This document shows, piece after piece, positions 39,793 to 51,434 of a stretch of 64,000 nucleotides of DNA. The notes under the pieces are model-generated. The model ran no database searches and had not been told where the DNA came from. It worked only from the letters and a program-made list of their open reading frames with translations. Source of the stretch: Phragmites australis (taxonomy: Eukaryota; Streptophyta; Magnoliopsida; Poales; Poaceae); assembly GCF_958298935.1 (NCBI RefSeq), contig NC_084933.1, forward strand, positions 6,989,001 to 7,053,000, given 5' to 3'. Numbering within the stretch: the stretch's first letter is position 1; each line of letters starts with the position of its first letter. A program made the position numbers and the translations under genes.

Positions 39793-42372
39793 TGTGAGGA
39801 CCGTCTAAACAATATTCTAATTAATCACCAGGAGGATTATTATTCATAATCACAATCTCGATGGTTAACCAGAATATCATCCCGATAGTCCCGACATGTG
39901 TTTTATACCCAAGATCGGAACACATGCCTTTCCAACATATACATCACAATAAAGCTTAAGAAAGAGTGAGTAATTAATATTATATTACAAGTCTTTAGCC
40001 ATGCAACCATTTACACCACTTTACAACAAAAGACAACAACATCTACGCAGCGAAAACATAAACCAATACAACAAAAAAGAGTGGAGCCACATGCCCAAAA
40101 GCACGACCTCCAAGAGTAGGATGAACTACTCTTGCCCGCCACCTAGAACGACAGGCACGAAGTAGCCAAACACCGGCTCTTCCTCAACAGCAGCATTTGA
40201 AAACGCAGGCATGAGTACGAAGGTACTCGCAAGACTTAAACCATAAGGAGCACATATACATAGCTCGACTTCAAGGATTATGTATTGAGCCATTAGCAAG
40301 GAAAAGCCACATGGTTAAGTTAAACATAAGCGGTAAGCAACCTAGACCCATAGATGTGAGCAACTAAATCAACCAACAACAACATAACTCTATCCTGCCA
40401 TAACCAATTGAACATAAATAACTGGAACTATTATGAGCATAAATGTAACAAAGACCAACTCAACCATCTCCCATATATCCAACCATCAACCACAAACGAT
40501 GCAGATGGACAGAAGCATGCTCATACTCACCACTCATCCAACCATCATCAACATATATCCAACATTGTGATCATTACGGAAGTAAATAATGCCTATGCTC
40601 ACGAACGATGAAACAATTCACAGCTCAACTTCTACCGAATGACCTATACATTGCTAAGCATTTAGATTTAACTTGTAATCTAGACACCGACAACATACTC
40701 ATGGCGACAAGGAAAGAATGAACAACAATTCAAGGTAGAAGTAATGCATTCAACATAGGATCTACCCACTTGTACCCAATCTCTAATCGACACATGCAAA
40801 CAGACATAAGCATAGTTCATAAATTTTAGACTTCATTCAATTGAACAAAGGTGCAATATGCTTAGTTGCTTTCCTTGCTACTCTTGGGTTTGCCTTACAC
40901 TCCCTGCACAGAATTCACAAAAATGCAGGAGCTCACTACCACCTTCGTTCACACTCGCGTCACACTTCGGTTCTTCATTCACTAAAGAAGAACGCATGTA
41001 ATGATGAGTATGAATGAAATGCAAATATGTATGCCACAAAATGCATATGATGAAATACCTTAAAATTATGCCTTATAATGTCTGAAAACATTTTTTCTAG
41101 ATAGAACAAGTTATAAGAAGACTAGCAAAATTGGTTTCACCCATTTTGGACTTGCGATGAATTAATGGTGAATTAATGAAGCTTTAACTTAATTAATAAA
41201 TCTTAGAAAATTAATTAATTATTTAATGTATGGGGACATTTTTAATAGGTAGATTAGTTTATTATGAAACCAAAAAAATTGGTTTTATGATTTGTGGGGC
41301 TACAGAGAATTTATTATGAATTTTACAAGTTTCAGCCAACAGTAAAATGTGCTGAAAACGGTTTTGCTGAGTTGACCACGGTCAGACCGCCAACAGGGGC
41401 AGTCAGACCGCCGAGAGTTGTAGTCAGACCATCGAAAATCGTGATCAGACTACCGGCATGTAGAGAGATTTGGGTTCTGGCCGTCAGACCAGCCTGAGGG
41501 GCGGTCGGACTCCTGGAACGATGGTCAGACCGCCGAAAAGCGCGGTTAGACCACTGGGAGCAGCCGAGGGCACTAGATGAGCTCACCGGTGATGATTCCG
41601 GTGATTCTGATGACTTTTGGGGTGGGGATTTGGACCTAGAGCACCCACTTGACCTCCTCTACCCCATAGGACCACACGTATAAGCCGAAATCGATCAAAA
41701 CTCGGCTATTGCCTTCAATGCTCAAGAACACTAGAACTTCACAACCTTAGCTCCAAATTTGAAATCTATCCAACCAAAACACGGATTCTTGACATGTAAG
41801 CCTAAGGGACTCACCCAAGGGTCTTTGTCGAGGTTGTTGACCACCGGGTGAAGAAGGAAACAGAGGGAAATCGCTCGGGAGAAGGATGAACGCCGGTGTT
41901 CCTCATGTTTCAACCATTAACACCAAAAGACATCAAATCTGGCCCAAAACCTTCGAGAAAACAAAAGGAATTGGACGGGTGCGTAGTATAGGAGCTCATG
42001 ATCACGATGGTACCACATACTCACCTCGAATCTTACTCTAGAGGTGGGATTTGAGGGAGAAAGAGAGAGTGAGTGTGAGGGAGGAGGGAGGAGCTGCTGC
42101 TCCTGTGTGCTGCACGGTGGGGGAGAGTGAGCTGAGGGAGTGAGAGGGGGAGCAGGTGGGCTGCATGTGAGGGAGAGGGGTGTGGGACTGGGTGTGGGTC
42201 CCACATGTTAGAGAAAAAGTCCGTTTTAGCTGCGAATTTTTATTCTTTTCTCTCCGGATTTCTTTCTCTCATCCGAATGACTTTAAACAAATTGCTCTAG
42301 AGTTACAAAATAAAATTACACAAAATTAAACATAATGCTTAATTATGTAATTATGAATTTTGGGACGTGACA
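39793..42372 (-). repeat. Gypsy 5' LTR (right copy, internally deleted)
   Basis: 2580 bp, TGTGAGGACCG to GGGACGTGACA. It lacks about 458 bp present in the left LTR (32277-32734); the junction at 40520-40524 lies in a CTCAT repeat. Confidence 0.88.
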
Positions 42373-42377
42373 CTGCA
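42373..42377. repeat. Target-site duplication CTGCA, right copy (Gypsy)
   Basis: Partner of 31511-31515. Confidence 0.85.
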
Positions 42378-42690
42378 TATAGACTTCCTCATGTAATCGC
42401 CATGAAGAAAAACATTTTTTACATCCATCTGAGAGATAGTCCAAGAACAAGTAGCAGCTACGACAATCAGAGTATGGACAATAGTCATGTGAGCAACAGG
42501 AGCAAATGTCTCATCATAATCTTGCCCCTGAGTCTACTGAAAACCTCTAGCAACAAGATGAGCTTTATATCTCTCAATAGAACCATCTGACATGGTCTTA
42601 ATCTTGAACACCCATTTACTTGTACTAGGTACTGTATGTGACATAGATGGAATGGTCCGAATTGAGCTAGATGAATCATCTTCTTGTTCA
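42378..42690 (-). pseudogene. Copia reverse transcriptase N-terminal part, antisense (element A)
   Basis: The minus strand gives KWVFKIKTMSDGSIERYKAH, LVARGFQ, a stop, QDYDETFAPVAHM and QMDVKNVFLHGD. It runs straight into the block at 31515 once the Gypsy insert is removed. The right limit is where the similarity pattern changes (see findings). Confidence 0.82.
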
Positions 42691-42711
42691 CCTTCATCCT
42701 TTGGCTTGATG

Positions 42712-42960
42712 CTACCTAGACGTATTCTTGGTAGCTCTTCTCAAACCCTCATTATCTGCATCATCCAAATTCTCTTGTTCTTCTTGAGAGCCATTAGTTT
42801 CATCAAATTCAACATCATGTATCTCTTCAATCAAACTGGAATTTTGGTTGTAGACACGATAGACTTCACTAATAGAAGAATAACCAAGTAAGAAACCTTC
42901 GTCACATTTTTTTGAAATTTTGATAAACGAGTATCTTTCTTTAGTATGTAGCATTTACAT
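42712..42960 (-). pseudogene. Integrase to reverse transcriptase linker of Sirevirus-like Copia
   Basis: The frame contains DEGFLLGYSSISEVYRVYNQ and EEIHDVEFDETNGSQEEQEN followed by GLRRATKNTSR, the acidic linker typical of this Copia group. Confidence 0.72.
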
Positions 42961-43440
42961 TCAAATACCCAAAAAATATGAGATGTTTGGTTTTCTTCTA
43001 ATAAGGAGCTCATATGGAGTCATCTTCAATAATCGGTGGCAATATAATCTATTTGATGAATGGCAAATGGTATTAATAACTTTAGCCCAAAAATTATCTG
43101 TAACATTATATTTCGAAAGCATTGATTTTGACATATCAATTAGAGTCTGATTCTTCCTTTCAACTACTCCATTTTGCTCCAAAGTGTATTTGGGCGCGAA
43201 TTCATTCTTGATTCCCTTTTCTTCACAAAAATCCTCAACCTTTGTGTTCTTAAATTCAGAGCAATTATCACTTCTCACTTTACTGACTTTAAACTCAAAT
43301 TCATTTTCGGCCCTATTAGCAAAACTTTTCAAAGTATTAAATACAATAGTCTTATCATGTAAAAAGAATACTCAAGTATATCTAGAAAAATCATCAACAA
43401 TGACAAGAAAATAGCTATTACCTCCAATACTAAAATATGT
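42961..43440 (-). pseudogene. Integrase of Sirevirus-like Copia
   Basis: The frame has KVRSDNCSEFKNTKVEDFCE, where the DNG of the second catalytic Asp motif reads DNC, and LEQNGVVERKNQTLIDMSKS with the catalytic Glu. The first Asp region lies further right and is broken by stops. Confidence 0.85.
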
Positions 43441-43666
43441 GGTTGTACCAAATAAATCCATATGTAATAATTTCAATGGTCTTGAGATTGACTTAGAGCT
43501 TTTGTACAGATGTGAATTTTCTACTTGCTTTCCGGATTGACTAGCGTTACATATTTGTTCTTCTTAAATTTCACATCTATTAACCCTACTACTAGATCAT
43601 GTTTCAATGACCGACTTAGTTGATTCATAATTTCATGCCAACATGATCAAGTCTTTTATGTCAAAG

Positions 43667-44059
43667 CTAACCTTTTGATGACTTTGTAAATAAACATATG
43701 CTTAGGCCTGCATCATTAGAAGAGAAATCAACTAGATAAAGATTAACATGTCTAAAGCCTTTAAAAACTACACTATTATCCTTCATGCTAGATATTATCA
43801 CATCATTAGAAGTGAATATGCATGAAAGATCAAGATCACATAATTGAGCAGCAGATAATAAGTTAAAATTTAAAGATTCAACTAGCAAGATATTTGAAAT
43901 AAACAAATCATTTGAGATAACAATTTTACCTAAACATTTTACCTTTTCTTTGCTATTATCTTCAAAAGTGATTTTGTCATATTCCAATCCATCATTGCTC
44001 ATAGATGTGAACATCCTTTGATTTCTGGTCATACGTTGAGTGCACTCACTATCTAGCAT
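43667..44059 (-). pseudogene. Protease and pre-integrase region of Sirevirus-like Copia
   Basis: Begins LDSECTQRMTRNQRMF, a protease motif in which the usual LDSGC has Glu for Gly. NLLSAAQLCDLDLSC and FKGFRHVNLYLVDFS follow. The open stretch is 130 codons. Confidence 0.8.
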
Positions 44060-44194
44060 CCAATGCCTCTCACAAGACTTGTAGTTTACTTATAAAACAA
44101 AGTTAAATATTTTTAGTTACCCAAACTTATTTGGGTCCTTGGGTGTTAGTTATCAAGACTTTAAGCACCTAAATAACAATATTTATAGCACCAA

Positions 44195-45970
44195 TTATAG
44201 AAGTGCCAACAAATCTAGCTTTAACACTACTATTTGAATATCTCTTAAGAACATAGCATGAATCAAAAGATGCATATGAATTATCCTTAATATTTTTACA
44301 ATCTTTTTCAACACGCCCATTTTCTTGCATTTTATGCAATAACCGTTACTCTTCTCAAAGGTGGTTTTGTAATGGATGAATGCTTTCTTACCCTTCTTAG
44401 GAACATACACAAGGCCTTCCTTCTTGATGGAGAATCTTTAACTATTCAATATTTGTCTAATTTTAGATTCTCCAACATAGCATCTTGCTAGATCATTTGT
44501 TAGTTTTTCAACTTTTTCTTTTAATTTATTGTTCTCATCAACAATAAAAGAATCATGCAAGATATAATTTTAGGCAAACTAAGCAAATCATCATGCAAGG
44601 TCGATGTACTCATAAACAATGAAGTAGACAGATCATCTAGAATATTACAAGAGATACTCATCTCTACCTTAGTTTTATTCATGAGCAACAAGAGAGTCAT
44701 GAGCTTCCTTAATCATCTCATGAGTTTCTTTTAGGCCCTCATGAAACGTTTTTAGCTCCTCATAGGATTCTTGAAGAGAAGTGTATTTTCTATTCACTTC
44801 CTTAAGCTTTGTTCTTTCTTTGCTCATGAAGTCATTAAAACCATTTATCAATTCAACAAGATTGTCATATGAATAATCATCTTTATCATATAATACCTTA
44901 GAGTCACATTTTGCCATGAGACAAAAAGGTGTGGAGAAGAGTGAAGGTGCATCCTTGATGGCTACACCGGCAAGACCCTTTTGATAAAAGTTGTGGAGAA
45001 GAACGAATGTGCCTCCTTCATTGGAGTTGGAGCTTGGGCTTGTATCTAAATCCCACCCAACATAGCATGTTTGGCCATCTTTCTTCTTCTTGCAGTATTT
45101 TTTTAATACCTTCTTGCGGTCACTCTCCTTCTCCTTCTTGGTATATCTTTCTTCTTCTTTGTTCTTGCAATATGTGGTATATGTCCCTTTTCGTCACATT
45201 CAAAACACATTCTTTCTTCAAAGGGATTTACTTTGGAATATTGTACCTTTTTACTATATCCACCTTGATATTTTTTCTTTCTTTATGAATTTCTTGAATT
45301 TTATCACAAACAAAGCCATTTTTTAATCACCATCTTCATCATCACTCTCTTCATGATCATCTTTGTCTCTTGATGCTTGAGCCAGCCTTGAATGCAACAT
45401 TTTTCTTCTTAGCATCGGTAGCATCATCATGAAGATCTTCTCGTGATTTTAAAAAATGTCATGAGTGACCATTTCACTCAAGATTTACATTGGAGTTGTA
45501 TCCTTAAATTTAGATCTCATAAGCAAAGCCACAATAGTGTCATATTTGGTTAGCAAAGCTCTAAGAAATTTATGAGAGAAATCAACATCGGATACATCCA
45601 TACCAAGCCCCTTGAGCACATTCATTATGTTGTTTAAACGATTGAATTTTGACAATGCTTTCATTTGGTAACATAGCAAATTTCTCAAGTTTCCCTTAGT
45701 ACACAAAAAGTTCTGCATCCTTAATAATGGTTGTCCCTTCATAAATTTCGTTTAGCCTTCTCCAAATTTCACGAGCGGTCTCAAGCTTGCAAATCCTATT
45801 AAAATCATTGAGATCTAAAGCACCATAAAAGGTATTCATAACTCGAGCATTTGCAAGAGTATTATCCCTATCTTCAATGGTACGATTACTATGATCAAGA
45901 ATTGCAAAATCCTTATCCACTATATCACATAGTTTACCGCTCATAGCCTTAAGATAAACGGTCATTCTAG
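44195..45970 (-). pseudogene. Gag region of Sirevirus-like Copia
   Basis: Fragments in several frames: DFAILDHSNRTIEDRDNTLA and CKLETAREIWRRLNEIYEGT (45696-45965, UBN2-type gag), GLGMDVSDVDFSHKFLRALL (45485-45742), a zinc-knuckle-like CFECDEKGHIPH near 45175-45215, and a coiled-coil-like KELKEVNRKYTSLQESYEEL region at 44675-44917. Heavily frameshifted. Confidence 0.72.
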
Positions 45971-46088
45971 CCTTCCAATAGGCATAGTTTTACTCCTCAA
46001 AGAACAGTGACTTCTCGAGATTTACATGAGCATTACTAGCCATAATCCTACACCGAGATGGTTAAATTCGCTATAAAAAAGTCCTAGG

Positions 46089-46101
46089 CTCTGATACTAT
46101 T
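46089..46101 (-). promoter_or_regulatory. Copia primer-binding site, antisense
   Basis: The minus strand reads GTATCAGAGCC directly after the LTR end, a tRNA-iMet complement with the first bases altered. Confidence 0.75.
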
Positions 46102-47613
46102 TGTAGGATCAAGGATGCAAACTAGACAGGAGGTGAATAGACGGTTTTAAAACTAATGGCTTAGTGATCAAATAAAACTTATAGAATTTAAACTAGAGGT
46201 CACTAGAGTAATATAAAGCAACAAGAACTATGTCAAGGTTTGCAATCCTATGGTGAAATGCAACATTTAATATTCTAGAATGATAAATTGCATCAGGTAA
46301 ATTGCATGAATATAAATAACATAAGAGATGACACCCGAATTTTATCCCATAATATCGGTGTTTTACCGATCACCCCTAATCCACGTTGAGGTGAGTTGAA
46401 GCTTCTAACCACTCCTCTATCAATTATACAACTCACCATGAGAAAAGGATCACATTGAGCAACTTGATCTTAAGACGGAATAAAAGAATGAACTACTCAA
46501 TACCTCGATTCAACTAGAGTAGCACTTAACCGCTCTGGTGAGGCATGCTCAAAACCTCTCACATTCACCATCATAGCTCATTCACAAACTTATTTGAAGG
46601 TCTCAACAATGCAACCACCTCCAAACCGTCTAGAAGGCAGCAACCTTCAAGACTAACAAGTCAACAACATTTGCTTGAATGATCACAAGTGCCACAAAGC
46701 TCAACTGCTACAATGCAATGCACTAGATGCTCTCACACTCAAATATATAACCACTAAGCCAAGAGAGGGAGAGGAGGAAGTCAAGTGCTCAAGGGTTTAG
46801 AAATGAAATGCTAGCTTACCCCTTTGAACTAGCAAGGGGTCTATTTATAGCCCACAACTTGAAATGTGACCGTTGCCCAAGGTCTGACTTCTCTGCACAT
46901 CTAGCGGTTAGACCGCAGTTCATCTAGCGGCCAAACCACCAATAATCCAACGAATACAAAAGTGTAATGATGACTATAACATTGGTGAATAAATGACCTA
47001 ATGGTCAGACTGCCACTGATCTCGATCAGACCATGAGCCTCGAACAGAGTACCAAAACTCTATGTTTCCAAGCAATTAGACCGGCAAGCCCCCACGATCA
47101 GACTGCCAGCCGGAGTAGAGAGTCCAAACTCTTTGCTCCCTTGGCGATCAAACCAGAACACCCCACGATTAGACCATGACTTAGGAAGGTGGAAAACTAA
47201 TGCCTTGTTTATATAACGGTCAGACCGCCACGACACAGAATACTCTCAAAGATAGTTTTTCCGGTTATTCCCAAATTAAATTCCTCATTCTAGATGAAAT
47301 GCAAATTTGAGAAATTATGACAATTTTGATATATTAAGTAAACACACATCAACCCCTCTTGGTAGTACTATATTTATCCTATCAATCTGGTCATTTCTCT
47401 TCTCTAATCATCATTGACCAGCAAAAGAAAATGTTCTATATTTTATACCTTTGCCTTGAGCTAGTCTTTTGCATATCTTCCATACATGCTTCTTCTAGTT
47501 TCACAATATTCTTGGGACTAATGTTTCCATAACTTAATTAAACATGTTAGTCCATAATTACATATCGTCATTAATTATCAAAACACGAAATAGGCTCCCT
47601 AGACCAAGTGTCA
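46102..47613 (-). repeat. 5' LTR of Sirevirus-like Copia
   Basis: In plus orientation it runs from TGTAGGATC to CCAAGTGTCA; in element orientation it starts TGACACTTGG and ends GATCCTACA beside the primer site. About 1.5 kb. The right limit rests on the TG/CA ends and the LTR-start pattern, with no second copy for proof. It contains GGTCAGACCG-type palindromes at 46880-47231. Confidence 0.65.
46880..47231. repeat. GGTCAGACCG near-palindromes in the Sirevirus-like LTR
   Basis: AGCGGTTAGACCGC (46903-46916) and ACGGTCAGACCGCC (47217-47230) are the best copies. At least five decayed copies (GATCAGACTGCC, GATCAGACCATG, GATTAGACCATG and similar) lie between. Confidence 0.8.
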
Positions 47614-48152
47614 CTGATGTGTGCACCTTCCATGGAGGTAGAGGGAGAGGGAGAAGACTTAGAAGAGTCCGGCGTTGTTACAGGGCGACCAGAGAGTGAG
47701 ACAAGCTGGACAACTACAGGCATGGGAGCGGTTCAGGCCCTTCTTCTACTATTACTACTACAGAAAGGGCTATATTTTACAATAAAAACAATAGTGATAG
47801 AGATCATAACATATAGTTTTTTTTAAAAAAAAAAGTCTTTGATGTCTCTAATTATCATAGATAGATGTCACTAATTATCACACTAATAATCACAGACAAT
47901 TCAAGAGATTTTGGGACTGTCACTTTTAATTTCTACTAGCTTTGTCAAAGTTTAAAAACAACACACAAGTAAGATTGTCAACAACGTTTGTGATGATAAA
48001 CGGTTACAAGCGTATGTGAACATTGGATTCCAAGAGATTTTGGGTCTGTCACTTCTTGTTATCTACTAGCTTTGTTAAAGGTTGTAGACAACAAGGACAG
48101 ACATTCATTCCATGCACAACTTTGCAGGAGGTAGAATCTGATCCCTCACAAG
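47614..48152. other. Unassigned segment with a direct repeat and a CACTA-like end
   Basis: A segment of about 62 bp (CAAGAGATTTTGGGACTGTC from about 47893) recurs at about 48030 with scattered changes. CTACTACAGAAAGGGC near 47751 resembles the CACTACTACAGAAA ends of grass CACTA transposons, but no matching second end is seen. Confidence 0.35.
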
Positions 48153-48163
48153 TGGTATCAGAG
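48153..48163 (+). promoter_or_regulatory. Primer-binding site (tRNA-iMet type)
   Basis: TGGTATCAGAG, a perfect 11-base match to the usual plant Copia primer site. Confidence 0.8.
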
Positions 48164-48275
48164 TCGGGGGCCACACCTCTCATAAGGATACACCATGCAA
48201 GTGGCATTTAAGACCCCATCTGATCTTGATAGGTTAGACTTTACCGCCTAGTGAGTTGTGACGTCCAGGGTTAGG

Positions 48276-49115
48276 ATGGATACCTATAGTGCTCCACACT
48301 TTGACGACAGAAACTTCCCTCGTTGGAAAATTTTAATGACTTATTTTTTGCAAGCTAAAGGTTTAGATGTTTGGAGGGTCACCAAAGAAGGGATGAGACC
48401 ACATGTCACCAACATGGAGAAATAATTAGATGCATTGACAAATAATATCCTTTTATCATCTTTATACGTTGATGCATTTAATCATGTTTATTCTCTCACA
48501 AAAGCACATGATATTTGGAATAGTCTCATTGAAATACATGAAGGCACAAAGGATGTGCGCAATGAGAAATATCATGTGCTTATTACTAAGCTCAATGGCA
48601 TCAAACAACTATCACATGAAAATACTAATGACATGTACTCACGTTTGAATATTCTTGTCAATGATATCGATGGGTTAGATTTGACGCAAATTGAAAATGA
48701 TCAAGTGGTGAGAAGAATATTTTAAGATCTTCTTTCAAAGTATAAGTTGGTAGTCTCCATCATCTACGACAACAACGACATCAAGAGGATAACTCCAAGT
48801 CAAGTGCTCGGTAAGATCACCACTCATGAGATGACCATGAATATGGTGGTGGAAGCATCTTCCTCATCTGACGCCAAGAACCTTGCTCTCACAAGCAAGC
48901 AAGCACCATGCCTACATATGAAGGCGAAGATGAGAAGGCAAGAGCAAGAGTCAACCTCAAGCGAAAATGATGAAGATGAAGATGAAGAGAGCAATAAAGA
49001 TGAGCAAAGCATCTCAATCGATGAAGAGATAGATCCTAAAGTCGCCAAGCTCATCTCCCAAGTGGAGAAGAACATCAAGAAGATCAATGCCAAGGTTGAT
49101 ACCGAATCTCAATGA
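48276..49115 (+). pseudogene. Copia gag N-terminal part with in-frame stops
   Basis: One frame from the ATG at 48276 to 49115 is interrupted by TAA near 48423 and TAA at 48723. It contains FDDRNFPRWKILMTYFLQAK and DVWRVTKEGMRPHVTN, then a UBN2-like LTKAHDIWNSLIEIHEGTKD. An acidic Glu/Asp-rich tail follows. Confidence 0.8.
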
Positions 49116-49499
49116 AAGATTTGGTCAAAACAATTAATCACATCAAGAAGGAGAAGAAGACCAAAAGTAAGAGTGAGACAAGGGAAGCATTTGCAAGCAT
49201 GAAAAGAGGGTGAGTAAAGATGAAGATTCAAGCTCAAGTGATGAGAACTTTGCCACCCACTCCTCCTAGAGAAGCTCTTCCTCAAGGTCGTCATCACGCA
49301 AGTCGTCATCACATAAGTGCCTTATGACCAAAGGTATGAAAAACGATGTAAGTGATAATGAATCCGATAAGCATTCCCCCTCTCAACAAACTTTTAATTT
49401 GATAAATGAGCAACAAAGGGCAACCTAAAGAACTAAAGAAATTCAATACCCTTATTGACATTCATGCTACTTTTGTTTCTAATTATAAATAATTAGTTA

Positions 49500-50150
49500 G
49501 AAATTCGAATTGCTAAACAAGGAGCATGAAGAACTTAAGGCAAATTTTGAGGGCATTGAATCTCAAACTAAGGTCCCTTTGAAGCAATCTATCTCTCTAT
49601 TTAATTTCAATCATAAGGTATATGTTTGTACTTCTTGTGATAATTTAATTGATCTATCTAGCTCACCCTTTTGAAATGAGATAGGTGTTAAGAATGTTGT
49701 TGTAGGAACATGTGATGATCTCATTGCACAAGAAAATGATGAGCTCAAGCAAGAAGTGAAGAAGCTCAAGAAGGACTTGGCAAGATTAAAGGGCAAGAAT
49801 TATGTCCAACCTTCTCAAGATAATCGTACAACTATGGTGAATAAACTTACGGAAGGGTCCACCGTGATATGATTCAAGTGCCATCAAGAAGGCCACAAGT
49901 CCTTTCAATGTAAGCAAGTCAAGAAGGAGACCAAGGAAGATAAGAAGACAATGAACCTCTCCAACAAGACCTCCAACCTCTACACCAAGCCCGATTACAA
50001 GATCAAGAACAAGAGCAACTACTAAAATCTCAAAAAGAAGAACAATGGCAATGTAGTTGCACACAAGGTTGGAAGAAGGGATTGGGGGTGGAACCAAACT
50101 ATTTGGGTACCCAAGAAAATCACCACTAATATGAAGGAGCCTAATTGATT
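49500..50150 (+). pseudogene. Copia gag C-terminal part with damaged zinc knuckle
   Basis: FKCHQEGHKSFQC at 49873-49911 is a CCHC knuckle whose first Cys position reads TGA. Lys/Asn-rich sequence and GWNQTIWVPKKITTNMKEPN follow. Coiled-coil-like DELKQEVKKLKKDLARLKGK precedes it. Confidence 0.72.
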
Positions 50151-50179
50151 TGGGTTCCAAAGAAGACTTGAAGTCCAAG

Positions 50180-51434
50180 GGTTGGCTCGGGAGAGTTGGA
50201 GTCTTGACTCACAGGATGAAGTGAAGGTTCAAGCAAAGAAGCCAAATGCACAAAGTTCAAGCGTATTGATGAAGATCATGATCATCATATACAAAACATA
50301 CTCCATACAAAGGTAAAAGAGATAATGATAGCTAGATTTATGTTCATGTATTTTATTTTGCATCTAGCACTTTGCCTTGTCTAGGATTGCATGTGCATAT
50401 TTCAATTTATTGCAATGCTTGATGTAGGTTTTTCACATTGTAGGTTACTTGTGTTTCTTTCTAATCCATAAGTAACCTACATAGTTTATTAGATGTATGC
50501 TCTTTTCATGGCATTTCCCTACAAGTGATATTCTTTGTGTGTCATGAGTCCAATCTATAGGGTAAATTCTCCATTATTGCTAATGACAAATACATATCTC
50601 TCACAAGTATTCAACACTTGTATGTATACATTTAGGAGGAGTATATCCTATAGATTTTTATTTTGAGACTAACATGTGCTGCAAGTGATATATTTTGTAG
50701 TCTCATGGAGTAATCTACAAGTCTCCGGAGGTATGCAATGCTTAAAGGCTTCAATTGGTATCATTATCAATTTATTTCTGCATTTAAGCTACCTCCATGC
50801 ATGATATGATTTAAACTTTTCACCTCTACTCATTGTCTAGGTATGCATATATTGCTATATTCCTATCAGTGGTATTCACTAATGGGTCCCATTATATGTA
50901 TGCACACATACATAGGGAGTTTAGATTATATCATGTGAGTTTCATGAATTATGATATTTGGTTATCTTTTCAATTGGTATCATTTCATTGGATCATAATT
51001 TATGAAGCTCTCTCTCTGTACACTAATGCTCTTCCTCGAGCTCAACAAGTGTTTGTAGCCCTTTTTGATATTATTGACAAAGAGGGAAAAGTTTGACGAC
51101 CAAAGTAAGAAACAAGATGATCAAGAGGCATGTCTAGTGGAGAAAGAAGATGTCTAGGTATGCCAAGATTCACAAAGGGAGAGAAACCCAAGATTAACAA
51201 AGAGTGACTCATCTACATTTGGCATCAAAAGCATGCAATGGAGAAGCTCTTGCATGGGTCGATCAAGGAGATAGTGACAATGGAGAAAGGTGGAGCCACA
51301 ACAAAAGGGGACTAAGTGGTAAGAATATGCATCCAAGCAATATGGTAAGATTTTGTGCTCTTTACAATTTGTATCATTTATTACTTGCTACATGCTTTGG
51401 TTGTATTGTCATCAATCATCAAAAACTGGGAGAT
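50180..51434. other. Spacer between gag and 3' LTR; no pol domain seen
   Basis: AT-rich sequence with only short frames. An intact Copia would carry about 3 kb of protease, integrase, reverse transcriptase and RNase H here. It ends in a polypurine-like AAAAACTGGGAGAT. Confidence 0.55.

Larger units (their letters stand above)
31516..42372 (-). mobile_element. Complete but decayed chromovirus-like Gypsy (Tekay/Del type) element
   Basis: LTRs are at 31516-34529 (3' LTR by orientation) and 39793-42372 (5' LTR). A 5-bp duplication CTGCA lies at 31511-31515 and 42373-42377. The tRNA-iMet-type primer site is at 39778-39789 and a polypurine tract at 34531-34541. Minus-strand gag, protease, reverse transcriptase, RNase H and integrase with a chromodomain-like tail are in Gypsy order. 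LTRs differ at roughly one base in ten by eye, and coding frames are broken, so it is old. It is inserted in Copia element A between codons of the reverse transcriptase. Confidence 0.93.
42690..47613 (-). mobile_element. Sirevirus-like Copia, 5' half, antisense
   Basis: From right to left: LTR (46102-47613), primer site, gag, zinc knuckle, protease, and integrase up to a DDVEFDETNGSQEE-type linker near 42800. Reverse transcriptase of the same family is not recognised; the sequence passes into element A instead. Many stops and frameshifts are present. Confidence 0.75.
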
